Source: an uncultured Lachnospiraceae bacterium
GTDB taxonomy: Bacteria > Bacillota > Clostridia > Lachnospirales > Lachnospiraceae
NCBI GenBank assembly: GCA_905203555.1
Contig: CAJKWK010000013.1
Coordinates: forward strand, 1-54,664
Direction of reading: 5' to 3'
DNA length: 54,664 bases
Within the stretch, counting starts at the first letter, position 1, and the number at the start of each line of letters is the position of its first letter. Shown piece by piece: positions 26,598 to 36,202 of the stretch. The notes under the pieces are model-generated. The model did no database searches. It was not told where the DNA came from and saw nothing but the letters and a program-made list of their open reading frames with translations. The position numbers were made by a program, and so were the translations under genes.

Positions 26598-27977
26598 TTA
26601 TTTTTCTGCAGGGATTGAGTCCATAGAATCCAGTCTCAGCCGTTTGATTCGGCGGAAGAGAAACATGGATAGGAGGACAGAAACAATTTCTGCAATCGGT
26701 ATTGCCCACCAGACCATATGCAGACCGAAGATCATCGCAAACAGGTATGCAACCGGAAGGATGACCAGGAGCTGTCGGGCAGCAGAAACAACCAGGCTGT
26801 ACATGCCATTTCCAAGCGCTTGAAATACAGATCCTATAATGATACAGTACCCTGCGAAAATAAAACTCAGGCTGATGATCCGAAGTGCAGGAACACCAAT
26901 TTCCAGCATGTGTTCTGAGGCATCAAAGAAACTCAGGAGCTGTGCAGGAAATGCCTGGAAAAGGAAGAATCCGATGCACATAATAAAGACTGCAATTCCG
27001 ACACTCAGTTTGATTGTCGATAAGATACGTTTCTTTTGTTTTGAACCATAATTATATGCAATGATCGGAATCATTCCATTGTTCAAACCGAAGATCGGCA
27101 TGAAAATAAAACTTTGCAGTTTGAAGTAAACTCCAAAGACAGCCGCTGCGGTAGAAGAAAAGAGCAGCAGGATCTTATTCATTCCGAATACCATAACAGA
27201 ACCGATAGACTGCATGATGATAGAAGGAATTCCGACTTGATAGATATACGAGATTACTCGTTTGTTCGGACGGAATCCTTTCATGTTGATATTGATTTCC
27301 GGGTTTTTCTTAATGTTATAGTACAAGGACAAAAATACAGCGATGACTTGTCCGGTAACGGTAGCAAGAGCAGCTCCTGCTACTTCCATGCGTGGAAATC
27401 CGAACAGACCGAATATCAAAATCGGATCCAGAATAATATTAATGATTGCCCCTAGGCCCTGTGTAATCATTGTGTAAATGGTTCGGCCTGTTGCCTGCAG
27501 CAGTCGTTCAAATGTAATCTGCATGAAGATGCCGATGGAGACTACGGTGATGATTGTCATATATTGAGTACCATAGGATACAATCTGCGGATCCTTTGTC
27601 TGCATCAGGAAAAATGGTCTGGAACCAAAGATGCCGATCAAAGCCATAATGATACTGCTGACGATGGCAAGAAAAATGCCGTTTCGTGCCGCTAGATTGG
27701 CGTCTTCGTATTTCTTTTCTCCTAAATTACGGGAAAGAAGTGCATTGATTCCAACTCCCGTACCGGCGGAAATCGCAATCATTAAGTTCTGCACCGGAAA
27801 TGCAAGTGAAACAGCGGTCAGTGCATTTTCATTAATCTGGGCAACAAAAATACTGTCAACGATATTATAAAGCGCCTGTACTAACATAGAAAGTACGATT
27901 GGCAGTGACATTGTGATCAAAAGTTTTGGAATGGGCATAACCCCCATTTTATTTTCTTGTGTAGCTGTGTTTTCCAT
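26598..27977 (-). CDS. MATE-family efflux transporter
   Basis: A 459-residue membrane protein with 12 predicted helices in two homologous halves, typical of Na+ or H+ driven multidrug exporters. The first helices contain PIPKLLITMSLPIVLSMLVQ and LYNIVDSIFVAQ, and GVGINALLSRNLGEKK follows helix 2, all common in the clostridial MATE group. The start at 27977 (MENTATQ) is preferred; GGAGG lies about 13 bases upstream, slightly far. The substrate is not predictable. It is convergent with the AraC gene and ends 21 bases from it. Confidence 0.9.
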   Translation of the reverse strand: MENTATQENKMGVMPIPKLLITMSLPIVLSMLVQALYNIVDSIFVAQINENALTAVSLAFPVQNLMIAISAGTGVGINALLSRNLGEKKYEDANLAARNGIFLAIVSSIIMALIGIFGSRPFFLMQTKDPQIVSYGTQYMTIITVVSIGIFMQITFERLLQATGRTIYTMITQGLGAIINIILDPILIFGLFGFPRMEVAGAALATVTGQVIAVFLSLYYNIKKNPEININMKGFRPNKRVISYIYQVGIPSIIMQSIGSVMVFGMNKILLLFSSTAAAVFGVYFKLQSFIFMPIFGLNNGMIPIIAYNYGSKQKKRILSTIKLSVGIAVFIMCIGFFLFQAFPAQLLSFFDASEHMLEIGVPALRIISLSFIFAGYCIIIGSVFQALGNGMYSLVVSAARQLLVILPVAYLFAMIFGLHMVWWAIPIAEIVSVLLSMFLFRRIKRLRLDSMDSIPAEK

Positions 27978-28011
27978 TCTGATTTTAATTCCTCCTTTTT
28001 TTGCAAAAGCT

Positions 28012-28040
28012 ATTATAGCATCAATAAAAAATAAGTACAA
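28012..28040 (-). promoter_or_regulatory. Promoter of MATE gene
   Basis: On the minus strand, TTGTAC (28040-28035) and TATAAT (28017-28012) with a 17-base spacer, 35 bases before the MATE start codon. Confidence 0.6.
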
Positions 28041-28124
28041 TGGAGAAGAGTGACTTATCGATAAAAAAGAAGGTATCTGCATATATATAGTGGGGAAAAA
28101 GGTACGAGAAAAGAGCGATTGCAG

Positions 28125-28835
28125 ATGGAATTGAAAAAAAGGATGCAGGCGTTGGGTCTGGTTTATGTATTATTGCTTTTGGGAATCTGTGTCCCACCGC
28201 AAATAGAGAAGGGGCAGAGCGGAGCAGAAGAGAGGGAAGTGACATCAGTTTCGGCAGATGAGGTCAGCAGGGAAAAACCGAAAATTGCGTTGACCTTTGA
28301 TGACGGTCCACATCAGGTATATACCCCTATGTTATTGGATGGATTGAAAGAACGAGGGGTAAAAGCGACGTTCTTTTTGATCGGAGAAAATATAGAAATC
28401 GGGGAAAATGCAGAGATTGTAAAACGGGAACACGAAGAAGGGCATTTGATCGGGAATCATACATATAGCCATGTGGAAATCACCAGACTTGAAAACGAGG
28501 CGGCATATCAGGAAATTCAGAAAACAAATGAAATTATAGAGAATATTATAGGGGAGAAGGTGGAATTTATGCGTCCGCCTTTTGGTGCGTGGCAAAAAGA
28601 ACTGGAGAAAAGAATACATGTACTTCCGGTTATGTGGACCGTGGATCCATTGGACTGGGCAACGGAAAATGTAGATGAAATTGTCAACAAAGTAGTGACG
28701 GAAGTAAAAGAAAATGATATGATTCTGTTACATGACTGTTATGCCAGTTCTGTCAAAGCAGCTCTGCGAATCGTGGATTTGCTGCAGGCGGAAGGGTATA
28801 CGTTTGTAACAGTCGATGAATTACTGATCGATTAA
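28125..28835 (+). CDS. Polysaccharide deacetylase (NodB domain), membrane-anchored or secreted
   Basis: A 236-residue protein with an N-terminal hydrophobic stretch (ALGLVYVLLLLGICV) acting as signal or anchor, a charged linker and a NodB domain from about residue 48. All five catalytic motifs are present: TFDDGPH, HTYSH, RPPFG, DPLDW and LLHD. It is expected to remove acetyl groups from peptidoglycan or another surface glycan outside the cell, using a divalent metal. The ATG at 28125 is chosen by length of the signal; the ribosome site is weak and a TTG at 28119 is possible. Confidence 0.87.
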   Translation: MELKKRMQALGLVYVLLLLGICVPPQIEKGQSGAEEREVTSVSADEVSREKPKIALTFDDGPHQVYTPMLLDGLKERGVKATFFLIGENIEIGENAEIVKREHEEGHLIGNHTYSHVEITRLENEAAYQEIQKTNEIIENIIGEKVEFMRPPFGAWQKELEKRIHVLPVMWTVDPLDWATENVDEIVNKVVTEVKENDMILLHDCYASSVKAALRIVDLLQAEGYTFVTVDELLID

Positions 28836-28902
28836 TGACAGGCAGAAAAAGGGTTATAGAAAAGGATTCGTGAACGTATCCTGAAAGAGGAAGGTACGAT
28901 AT

Positions 28903-29625
28903 ATGGTGAATGAGTTTTCAAGAACAGAACTTTTGATGGGCGAGGATGCCCTGAAACGCATCAAACATGCGGTTGTTATGGTGTTTGGGGTAGGCGGAGT
29001 TGGTTCCCATTGCATTGAGGCTTTGGCGCGATGCGGAGTCGGGAAATTGATTCTGGTTGATAATGATACGGTTTCTTTGACAAATATCAATCGCCAGTCG
29101 ATTGCTTATCACAGTACCATTGGCCAGTATAAGACGAAGGTGATGGAAAAAAGAATCGCAGATATTTCTCCTGAGATTCAGGTGGAGACGCATGAATTGT
29201 TTGTTTTGCCGGAGAATCTGGAAATGCTGTTTTCGGAGACGAAACCGGATTATATTGTGGATGCCATAGATACCGTTACGGCAAAACTTGCGCTGGTGGA
29301 ACTGGCGCAGAAACAGGGGATTCCTATTATTAGCAGTATGGGAACCGGTAATAAACTGCATGCAGAGCTTTTTGAAATTACAGATCTGGCAAAGACCAGT
29401 GTATGTCCGCTGTGTAAGGTGATGCGTAAGGAACTGAAAGCGAGGGGGATCACACACCTGAAAGTTCTGTATTCAAAAGAAAAACCGGTTGATATATCCG
29501 GTCGTGTTCCGGAAGAGGAGAAAGGAATGCGAAGGGCTTTGCCGGGGAGCGTATCCTTTGTTCCCCCGGTTGCCGGGATTTTGATTGCCGGAGAGGTTCT
29601 TCGGGAAATAGGAGGAGTGCAATAA
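28903..29625 (+). CDS. tcdA: tRNA threonylcarbamoyladenosine dehydratase (TcdA/CsdL)
   Basis: A 240-residue E1-like ThiF-family protein with the nucleotide site VFGVGGVGSHCIEALARCGV, LVDND and the adenylation region DAIDTVTAKL. A CPLC pair follows at SVCPLCKVMRKEL. TcdA uses ATP to cyclise t6A37 of tRNA to ct6A. The length fits the Gram-positive form. It overlaps rarA by 1 base (TAATG), a frequent pairing in Clostridia, so the two are probably cotranscribed. Confidence 0.9.
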   Translation: MVNEFSRTELLMGEDALKRIKHAVVMVFGVGGVGSHCIEALARCGVGKLILVDNDTVSLTNINRQSIAYHSTIGQYKTKVMEKRIADISPEIQVETHELFVLPENLEMLFSETKPDYIVDAIDTVTAKLALVELAQKQGIPIISSMGTGNKLHAELFEITDLAKTSVCPLCKVMRKELKARGITHLKVLYSKEKPVDISGRVPEEEKGMRRALPGSVSFVPPVAGILIAGEVLREIGGVQ

Positions 29626-30941
29626 TGGATTTATTTGATTATATGAGGGAAACTCAAGCGGAAAAAGAGTCTCCTCTAGCATCGCGGATGCGGCCGACAA
29701 CGTTGGAAGAGGTGGTAGGGCAGCAGCATATTATCGGAAAAGACAAACTGTTGTATCGGGCTATCAAAGCAGATAAACTTGGTTCGTTGATTTTTTACGG
29801 ACCGCCGGGAACCGGGAAGACAACATTAGCTAAGGTGATTGCAAATACAACCAGTTCAGAATTTACTCAGATTAATGCGACAATTGCCGGAAAAAAGGAT
29901 ATGGAAGAGGTTGTAAAAGAGGCCAGGGATCGGCTGGGGATGTACCAGAAGAAAACGATTCTCTTTATTGATGAGATTCATCGGTTTAATAAGGGGCAGC
30001 AGGACTATTTACTGCCATATGTGGAGGATGGAACCATTACCTTGATCGGTGCAACGACAGAAAATCCTTATTTTGAAGTGAATGGAGCTTTGTTGTCCCG
30101 GTCCAGAGTGTTTGAGTTGAAATCGCTGGAGAAAGAAGACATCAAGGTTTTGCTCAAACGGGCAGTATATGATAAAGAAAAAGGGATGGGAGCATTTCGG
30201 GCAGAAATAGACGATGACGCACTGGAATTTTTAGCGGATCTGGCAGGGGGAGATGCGAGAAGTGCGTTAAATGCGATTGAACTGGGCGTGCTTACAACCG
30301 AGAGAAGTGCAGATGGCATGATTCACATTACATTAGATGTCGCTTCGGAGTGTATTCAGAAACGAGTTGTTCGATATGATAAAACAGGAGATAATCATTA
30401 CGATACAATTTCTGCATTTATAAAAAGTATGCGTGGATCAGATCCGGATGCGGCAGTCTATTATCTTGCAAAGATGCTGTATGCGGGTGAGGATATTAAG
30501 TTTATTGCCCGCAGAATTATGATTTGTGCGTCTGAGGATGTAGGAAATGCAGATCCAATGGCTTTGACAGTGGCTGTGTCCGCAGCGCAGGCTGTGGAGC
30601 GGATTGGAATGCCGGAGGCGCAGATTATTTTGTCACAGGCTGTGCTATATGTGGCCGGCGCTCCGAAGAGTAATTCTGCCTGCAATGCTATTTTTGCGGC
30701 AAATGAAAGTGTGCGGCGGACAAAAACGACAGTTCCGGTACATTTACAGGATGCACATTATAAGGGTTCTGCGAAACTGGGACATGGAATCGGATACCAG
30801 TATGCACATGATTACCCGAATCATTATGCGCATCAGCAGTATCTTCCGGATGAAATTAAAAACGCCAGGTTCTATGAACCCGGCGATCTTGGTAAAGAAA
30901 AAGAAATCAAAGCATGGTTACAGCAGCTTCGACAAGAGTAA
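29625..30941 (+). CDS. rarA: Replication-associated recombination protein A (AAA+ ATPase)
   Basis: A 438-residue AAA+ protein related to clamp loaders, acting at stalled replication forks. Walker A GPPGTGKTTLAK, Walker B LFIDEIHRFN, sensor 1 GATTENPYFEVN and the arginine finger in LLSRSRVFEL are all present. The C-terminal tetramerisation region is complete (GIGYQYAHDYPNHYAHQQYLP). The name MgsA is also used. Its last 24 bases overlap the convergent DUF4364 gene. Confidence 0.95.
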   Translation: MDLFDYMRETQAEKESPLASRMRPTTLEEVVGQQHIIGKDKLLYRAIKADKLGSLIFYGPPGTGKTTLAKVIANTTSSEFTQINATIAGKKDMEEVVKEARDRLGMYQKKTILFIDEIHRFNKGQQDYLLPYVEDGTITLIGATTENPYFEVNGALLSRSRVFELKSLEKEDIKVLLKRAVYDKEKGMGAFRAEIDDDALEFLADLAGGDARSALNAIELGVLTTERSADGMIHITLDVASECIQKRVVRYDKTGDNHYDTISAFIKSMRGSDPDAAVYYLAKMLYAGEDIKFIARRIMICASEDVGNADPMALTVAVSAAQAVERIGMPEAQIILSQAVLYVAGAPKSNSACNAIFAANESVRRTKTTVPVHLQDAHYKGSAKLGHGIGYQYAHDYPNHYAHQQYLPDEIKNARFYEPGDLGKEKEIKAWLQQLRQE

Positions 30942-31430
30942 AGTATATAATTCTTGATTTTGCTTCATCCAATTATTAGCGATGGTTTCAGCTTCTGTTT
31001 CGGTTGGAACGAGTAGTTTCAGATCGATGAGGCTGGAGCCATCTTCTACAATCTGACAGCGAACTTCGTATTCGTGGGACGTGGTCAGATAGTAGTCTGT
31101 TTTTACGGACACTTCTTCTTTCAGATCATATTGCTTCTCTTTTAGAAAAGCATCAATGTCGTGCTGGATTTCCGCAGAAATTTTGTTGCGGAAATAATGG
31201 ATGGTTTCAGAACCGTTTTCTGTTAAGTGATAAAGTGTACGGTTATGAGTGTTCTCTGCACGAATCAAATCAGATTCCACCATGTCGGATAGTGTCTGCT
31301 GCAGCTTAAAGTAGTTGGTATATCCCTGGTCCAGAATAAATTCTGAGATTTGAGAGGTGGTTAAAGGAAAATCTACTTTATCCAGCATATAGAGAATGAT
31401 TAATTTATAAAGGGTAAATGTTTTGGTCAT
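30918..31430 (-). CDS. DUF4364 family protein, winged-helix-like
   Basis: A 170-residue protein common in Clostridia and without a defined role. The N-terminal half looks like a PadR-type winged helix (LYKLIILYMLDKV, TTSQISEFIL, TLSDMVESDLIRAE, YHLTENG). The second half is a mixed alpha/beta domain. It overlaps rarA at its 3' end by 24 bases and the radical SAM gene upstream by 26 bases, so it is cotranscribed with the latter. Regulation of or with that enzyme is possible but not shown. Confidence 0.82.
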   Translation of the reverse strand: MTKTFTLYKLIILYMLDKVDFPLTTSQISEFILDQGYTNYFKLQQTLSDMVESDLIRAENTHNRTLYHLTENGSETIHYFRNKISAEIQHDIDAFLKEKQYDLKEEVSVKTDYYLTTSHEYEVRCQIVEDGSSLIDLKLLVPTETEAETIANNWMKQNQELYTLLLSKLL

Positions 31431-32364
31431 GATAATCCTTTCCCTGCCAGAGATCTTGTGCTTTCAGATAACTGTGCAGTTTGTTTAATACGGTTCGCTT
31501 GTTACTGCTCCACAGAGGAGCAATCAGAAGATCTTTTGGACCGTCACCGGTCAGACGGTGAATGGCGATGTCCGGACGGATCCTGGAAATACAGCTGCCC
31601 AGCAGTTCGATGTATTCGTCCATGGAAGGACTGTAAAAGGGGGCGGCAGCATAGTCAGACGCCAGATCGGTACCTTTTAATATATGAAGTAATTGTAATT
31701 TAATTCCTTGAATATCTTTGTTGTTTAGATAATCCAGTGTCTGCATCATCATCTCTTTTGTTTCGTTCGGAAGACAGAGGATGGTGTGGACAATGACGGT
31801 GATCCCAAGTTTGCGAAGATTTGCAACGGCATGTTCAAATACAGAAAGATCGTAGCCTCTTCGGATATAAGCTGCGGTAGAGGCATGGATGGTCTGAAGT
31901 CCAAGTTCTACCCAGACTGGTTTTATCTGATTGATTTTTTGTAAAAGCGTCAGTACGTCGTTGTCCAGACAGTCCGGGCGGGTGGCAATTGATAAAATCT
32001 GTACCTCTGGATCCGCAATGGCTTCCATATATATCTTTTCCAGATAGGAAACGGGTGCATAGGTATTGGTAAATGCCTGAAAGTATGCGATAAAAGAATG
32101 GACTGGCCGCTTTTTCTTTAGCTCTTTTTTTCCTTGGGCCAGTTGTTCTGTAATGGAAAGCTGGGCAGATCCGGCAAAATCACCGGAACCTTGCGGACTG
32201 CAAAAAATACATCCCCGGGAACCAAGCGTGCCGTCCCGGTTCGGACAGCTCATACCGCCGTTTAGTGTTACTTTATATACTTTCTCTCCATAGTGTTCTT
32301 TGAGATCAAAGTCCATGGAGTGATAACGCTTTTCGCCCCAGCGTTGTGTTGCGCGATCGTTCAT
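31405..32364 (-). CDS. TIGR01212-family radical SAM protein (YhcC-like)
   Basis: A 319-residue radical SAM enzyme. The cluster-binding cysteines are in CPNRDGTLGSRGCIFC, the spacing typical of TIGR01212 (YhcC) rather than the plain CxxxCxxC. Other family segments are SIATRPDCL, VWVELGLQT and HTILCLPNET. The reaction of this conserved family is not established. It is the first gene of a two-gene unit with the DUF4364 gene, which starts inside its 3' end. Confidence 0.87.
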   Translation of the reverse strand: MNDRATQRWGEKRYHSMDFDLKEHYGEKVYKVTLNGGMSCPNRDGTLGSRGCIFCSPQGSGDFAGSAQLSITEQLAQGKKELKKKRPVHSFIAYFQAFTNTYAPVSYLEKIYMEAIADPEVQILSIATRPDCLDNDVLTLLQKINQIKPVWVELGLQTIHASTAAYIRRGYDLSVFEHAVANLRKLGITVIVHTILCLPNETKEMMMQTLDYLNNKDIQGIKLQLLHILKGTDLASDYAAAPFYSPSMDEYIELLGSCISRIRPDIAIHRLTGDGPKDLLIAPLWSSNKRTVLNKLHSYLKAQDLWQGKDYHDQNIYPL

Positions 32365-32579
32365 TCAATCAATCTCCTGTATTTTCATAATGGTTTCTGA
32401 AAAACATCATAACACTGTTGAGGAGTCTGTTCAAGAATAAAAAAATACTTCCTTTTTTATAGGAGATAGTGTATACTATAAAAAGATTTTAGTTCATTTG
32501 CGTCGTTTCAGACCAAAGTTCCCGAATTTATTACAAAAGTAAAATAGAAAACAGATAGAAAAAAGAAAGGACAGGTTTC

Positions 32580-33929
32580 ATGACGAGAGAAAAGTATGAA
32601 TCATTGCCACTGACAACATTGAAAGAACTTGCAAAAGCAAGGGAAATGAAAGGTGTTTCCGGTATGAAAAAAAGCGAACTGATTGATGCAATGTTGGCTT
32701 TGGATGAGAAAGTAGAAGAGGAAGAGGCCAGAACAGAGGCGAAAGAAGAAGTAAAAGAAACGATGAAAGAAAAAAAGGAAGAAACCGATCTGGAACAGCT
32801 TGACAGTGGAAAAGTTGCAAATGGTATTCTGGAAGTGCTGCCGGATGGTTTTGGGTTTATTCGTTGTGAAAACTATCTTCCGGGTGAAAATGATATCTAT
32901 GTGTCACCGTCACAAATTCGGAGATTTAATCTGAAGACAGGCGATATTTTAACTGGAAATATTCGAATAAAAACACAGTCTGAGAAATTCAGCGCATTAT
33001 TATATGTAACAACAATCAATGGAATGCGTCCGGCAGAAGCCATTCGGAGACCTAATTTTGAAAATCTGACTCCGATCTTTCCGGATGAGAGAATTTCTCT
33101 GGAACATGAAAAAAGTTCAACAGCTATGCGGATTCTGGATCTGTTGTCTCCAATCGGTAAGGGGCAGCGTGGTATGATCGTTTCACCTCCGAAAGCCGGA
33201 AAAACGACTCTTTTAAAGGAAGTGGCACTTTCTGTACAACGTACAGAGCCGAATATGCATCTGCTGATTCTTCTCATTGATGAACGTCCGGAGGAAGTAA
33301 CGGATATTAAAGAGGCGATCGAGGGACCAAATGTAGAAGTGATTCATTCCACATTTGATGAACTTCCGGAACATCATAAGCGTGTTTCTGAAATGCTGAT
33401 CGAACGTGCAAAACGTCTTGTGGAACATGGCAAGGATGTTATGATTCTTTTGGACAGTATTACAAGACTTGCACGAGCATACAATCTGGTTGTGCCGCCT
33501 TCAGGAAGGACACTTTCCGGTGGACTTGACCCTGCGGCGCTGCATATGCCAAAACGCTTTTTTGGTGCTGCCAGAAATATGCGTGAAGGCGGAAGCCTGA
33601 CAATTCTGGCAACTGCGCTTGTGGATACTGGAAGTAAGATGGATGATGTGATTTATGAAGAATTCAAAGGAACCGGTAATATGGAGCTTGTGTTGGATAG
33701 AAAGTTACAGGAAAAGAGAGTGTTCCCTGCGATTGATATTCCGAAATCCGGTACCAGACGGGAAGATCTGCTGCTTAGTAAGGAGGAACAGGAAGCCGTT
33801 TATATTATCCGTCGTGCAATGAATGGCATGAAGGCGGAAGAGGCGGTGGATAATCTGCTGAATATGTTCTCCAGAACAAAGGATAATTCTGAATTAGTGA
33901 AATTAGTAAACAAACAGAAATTTATATAA
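32580..33929 (+). CDS. rho: Transcription termination factor Rho
   Basis: A 449-residue hexameric RNA helicase that ends transcription. The N-terminal SAP-like Rho_N domain (SLPLTTLKELAKAREMKGVSGMKKSELIDAML without its first residues) is followed by an acidic linker of about 35 residues and the cold-shock-like RNA-binding domain (GILEVLPDGFGFIR). The RecA-type ATPase domain has Walker A PPKAGKTT, LIDERPEEV and Walker B VMILLDS. The linker insert is common in Gram-positive Rho. It begins the conserved rho-rpmE-DUF1385-prmC-prfA block. Confidence 0.97.
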   Translation: MTREKYESLPLTTLKELAKAREMKGVSGMKKSELIDAMLALDEKVEEEEARTEAKEEVKETMKEKKEETDLEQLDSGKVANGILEVLPDGFGFIRCENYLPGENDIYVSPSQIRRFNLKTGDILTGNIRIKTQSEKFSALLYVTTINGMRPAEAIRRPNFENLTPIFPDERISLEHEKSSTAMRILDLLSPIGKGQRGMIVSPPKAGKTTLLKEVALSVQRTEPNMHLLILLIDERPEEVTDIKEAIEGPNVEVIHSTFDELPEHHKRVSEMLIERAKRLVEHGKDVMILLDSITRLARAYNLVVPPSGRTLSGGLDPAALHMPKRFFGAARNMREGGSLTILATALVDTGSKMDDVIYEEFKGTGNMELVLDRKLQEKRVFPAIDIPKSGTRREDLLLSKEEQEAVYIIRRAMNGMKAEEAVDNLLNMFSRTKDNSELVKLVNKQKFI

Positions 33930-33944
33930 CTTCTTAAAAAAAAC

Positions 33945-33973
33945 TTGCAAATAAAATTGAGGTATGCTACAAT
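33945..33973 (+). promoter_or_regulatory. Promoter of rpmE
   Basis: TTGCAA (33945-33950), a 17-base spacer and TACAAT (33968-33973) preceded by TGC, an extended -10. It is 57 bases before the rpmE start, so rpmE can be expressed independently of rho. Confidence 0.65.
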
Positions 33974-34029
33974 AAGAAAGCTGTTTAGAGATTAGAATAA
34001 CTATATTTTAAAATAGAGAGGTGAAAATC

Positions 34030-34230
34030 ATGAGAGAAGGTATCCATCCAGAGTACCATCAGGCAACTGTAACTTGCAACTGCGGTAACACATTTGTAAC
34101 AGGTTCTACAAACGAGAGCATCCACGTAGAAATCTGCTCCAAGTGCCACCCGTTCTATACAGGTCAGCAGAAAGCTACACAGGCACGTGGACGTGTTGAC
34201 AAGTTCAATAAGAAGTATGGTATTAAATAA
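34030..34230 (+). CDS. rpmE: 50S ribosomal protein L31, zinc-binding type
   Basis: A 66-residue L31 with the zinc ligands C16, C18, C36 and C39 (segments TCNCGNTF and CSKCHPFYTG), so it is the C+ form used when zinc is sufficient. The ATG at 34030 is set by GAGAGGTG at the right distance and by the family start MREGIHPEY. It has its own promoter and is followed by a hairpin. Confidence 0.97.
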   Translation: MREGIHPEYHQATVTCNCGNTFVTGSTNESIHVEICSKCHPFYTGQQKATQARGRVDKFNKKYGIK

Positions 34231-34245
34231 GAAAAAGAATTGTGG

Positions 34246-34278
34246 CAGGCTGAGACGTTAAAATCTCAGCCTGTTATT
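34246..34278 (+). terminator. Hairpin terminator after rpmE
   Basis: CAGGCTGAGA (34246-34255) pairs with TCTCAGCCTG (34264-34273), followed by TTATT. The T tract is short, so partial read-through into the next gene is likely. Confidence 0.6.
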
Positions 34279-34330
34279 GTATGAAAAGCATTTGGGATTA
34301 GAACGAGTTTACTTGTGTTAGGAGAAAGAG

Positions 34331-35284
34331 ATGAAGTCATCAAATATAGGCGGACAGGCTGTGCTGGAAGGGATTATGATGAAGAATGGGGACCGCTATG
34401 CAGTGGCGGTTCGAAAACCGGATCAGGAAATAGTGGTAGATGTTCAGGAGTATCAGAGTGTTATGCCATGGAAAGCAGTGACGAAGATTCCGTTTATCCG
34501 GGGAATTTTTAATTTTGTAGATTCTCTTGTGCTGGGAATTAAAACATTGATGTTTTCGGCATCTTTTTTCGAAGAAGAGGATGAAAATGGTGTTGAAATG
34601 ACCAGCGAAGAAATTGCAAAACAGGAGAAAAAAGAAAAGATACTGATGAATCTGACGTTAGCAGTTTCTTTTGTGCTGGCAATCGGAATTTTTATGGTAC
34701 TGCCTTATTTTCTGAGTAATATTGCAAGAAAATATATTGGATCCGGATGGATCTTGACGATTATGGAAGGTATAATCAGAATTTTGATTTTTCTCGGATA
34801 TATTGCGCTTGTTTCCAGGATGGAAGATATACAAAGGACGTTCATGTATCATGGCGCAGAGCATAAATGCATTAATTGTATCGAACATGGGCTGAAACTT
34901 ACTGTGGAAAATGTGAGAAAAAGTTCCAGAGAACATAAAAGATGCGGAACCAGTTTTCTGTTTTTTGTTATGATCGTCAGTATTGTTTTTTGCTTTTTTA
35001 TTACGACAGAATCGCAGGTTTTGAGAGTTGTTCTTAGAATAGCGTTGCTGCCTCTGATAGCAGGGGTTTCCTATGAAATTATTCGTCTGGCGGGAAACAG
35101 TGAGAATCTAATCGTTAATCTTCTGAGCAAGCCGGGACTTATGATTCAGAAGATGACGACAAAAGAGCCGGATGACAGTATGATTGAAGTAGCGATCAAA
35201 GCGGTGGAAGCGGTATTTGATTGGAAAGCATACGAAAAAGCAACTTTTGGCAAGGATTTTGATGCAGAAGAGGAGAAGGCATGA
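34331..35284 (+). CDS. DUF1385 family membrane protein (YqhQ-like)
   Basis: A 317-residue membrane protein of a family of unknown function. It opens with the conserved NIGGQAVLEGIMM and contains YHGAEHKCINCIEHG, the family's signature histidine/cysteine segment. About four or five membrane helices are visible (for example LAVSFVLAIGIFMVLPYFL). It lies between rpmE and prmC, a position kept in many Clostridia. The 4-base overlap with prmC (ATGA) points to coupling. A role linked to translation has not been shown. Confidence 0.9.
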   Translation: MKSSNIGGQAVLEGIMMKNGDRYAVAVRKPDQEIVVDVQEYQSVMPWKAVTKIPFIRGIFNFVDSLVLGIKTLMFSASFFEEEDENGVEMTSEEIAKQEKKEKILMNLTLAVSFVLAIGIFMVLPYFLSNIARKYIGSGWILTIMEGIIRILIFLGYIALVSRMEDIQRTFMYHGAEHKCINCIEHGLKLTVENVRKSSREHKRCGTSFLFFVMIVSIVFCFFITTESQVLRVVLRIALLPLIAGVSYEIIRLAGNSENLIVNLLSKPGLMIQKMTTKEPDDSMIEVAIKAVEAVFDWKAYEKATFGKDFDAEEEKA

Positions 35285-36138
35285 CACTGCGACAGGCATA
35301 CGAGGAAGGAATTGAAAGATTAAAAGAAGCGGAGATTGAGGAAGCCGGTCTGGATGCATGGTATCTATTGGAATATGTAACCGGAATCAATCGTGCCGGT
35401 TACTTTGCTGATTCGGATCAGGAGATGAAGGATAGTCACCGGGAAGCCTATCAAACTCTGATTTCAGAACGGGCAACACGAATTCCGCTGCAGCATCTCA
35501 CAGGAGTGCAGGAGTTTATGGGCCTGGAATTTCGGGTTAATGAACATGTGCTGATTCCAAGGCAGGATACGGAAATACTGGTAGAGACTGCGCTTGAGAA
35601 AATCAATGCAAAAAAGCCGCTGCGGGTGTTGGATATGTGTACTGGTTCCGGTTGTATTTTGCTGAGCGTACTTTCTTATGGTCGGAAAAAGTGTGAAATT
35701 ACAGGGGTCGGAGCAGATGTGTCGGATAAAGCCCTTCAGGTCGCAAAAGAAAATGGGAGAAATCTTCAAGTGGATGCTGAATGGATAGAAAGTGATTTGT
35801 TTTCCGGCGTTTCTGGAAAATTTGATATGATACTTTCCAATCCGCCGTATATTCCTTCGGCGGTTATAGAAACATTGCAGCCGGAAGTGCGGGAGCATGA
35901 TCCGCGGCTTGCGCTTGATGGAAAAGAAGACGGCTTGTATTTTTATAGAAGGATTACAGAAGAAAGCCGAAACTATCTGCAGCCCGGTGGTTGGTTGATA
36001 TTTGAAATCGGAGCAGAACAGGGAGAGGCGGTTTCTTCTTATTTAAAGCAGAATGGATTTGCGCAGGTTGCGGTAAAAAAAGATTTGGCAGGACTTGACC
36101 GCGTGGTCTGCGGCGTGTATGATACGTGTGAAGGTTAG
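35281..36138 (+). CDS. prmC: Peptide chain release factor N5-glutamine methyltransferase
   Basis: A 285-residue SAM-dependent methyltransferase that methylates the glutamine of the GGQ motif in release factors. The N-terminal helical domain (AWYLLEYVTGI) precedes the Rossmann domain with the SAM site LDMCTGSGCILL and the catalytic NPPYIPS. It lies directly before prfA, which encodes its substrate, an arrangement seen across bacteria. It overlaps the DUF1385 gene by 4 bases. Confidence 0.96.
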   Translation: MTLRQAYEEGIERLKEAEIEEAGLDAWYLLEYVTGINRAGYFADSDQEMKDSHREAYQTLISERATRIPLQHLTGVQEFMGLEFRVNEHVLIPRQDTEILVETALEKINAKKPLRVLDMCTGSGCILLSVLSYGRKKCEITGVGADVSDKALQVAKENGRNLQVDAEWIESDLFSGVSGKFDMILSNPPYIPSAVIETLQPEVREHDPRLALDGKEDGLYFYRRITEESRNYLQPGGWLIFEIGAEQGEAVSSYLKQNGFAQVAVKKDLAGLDRVVCGVYDTCEG

Positions 36139-36202
36139 AAGAAAAAGACGGAATCAATAAAGAGAGGCAGATTGTGCCTGGAAAAGAGAAAGGAATGGAA
36201 GA

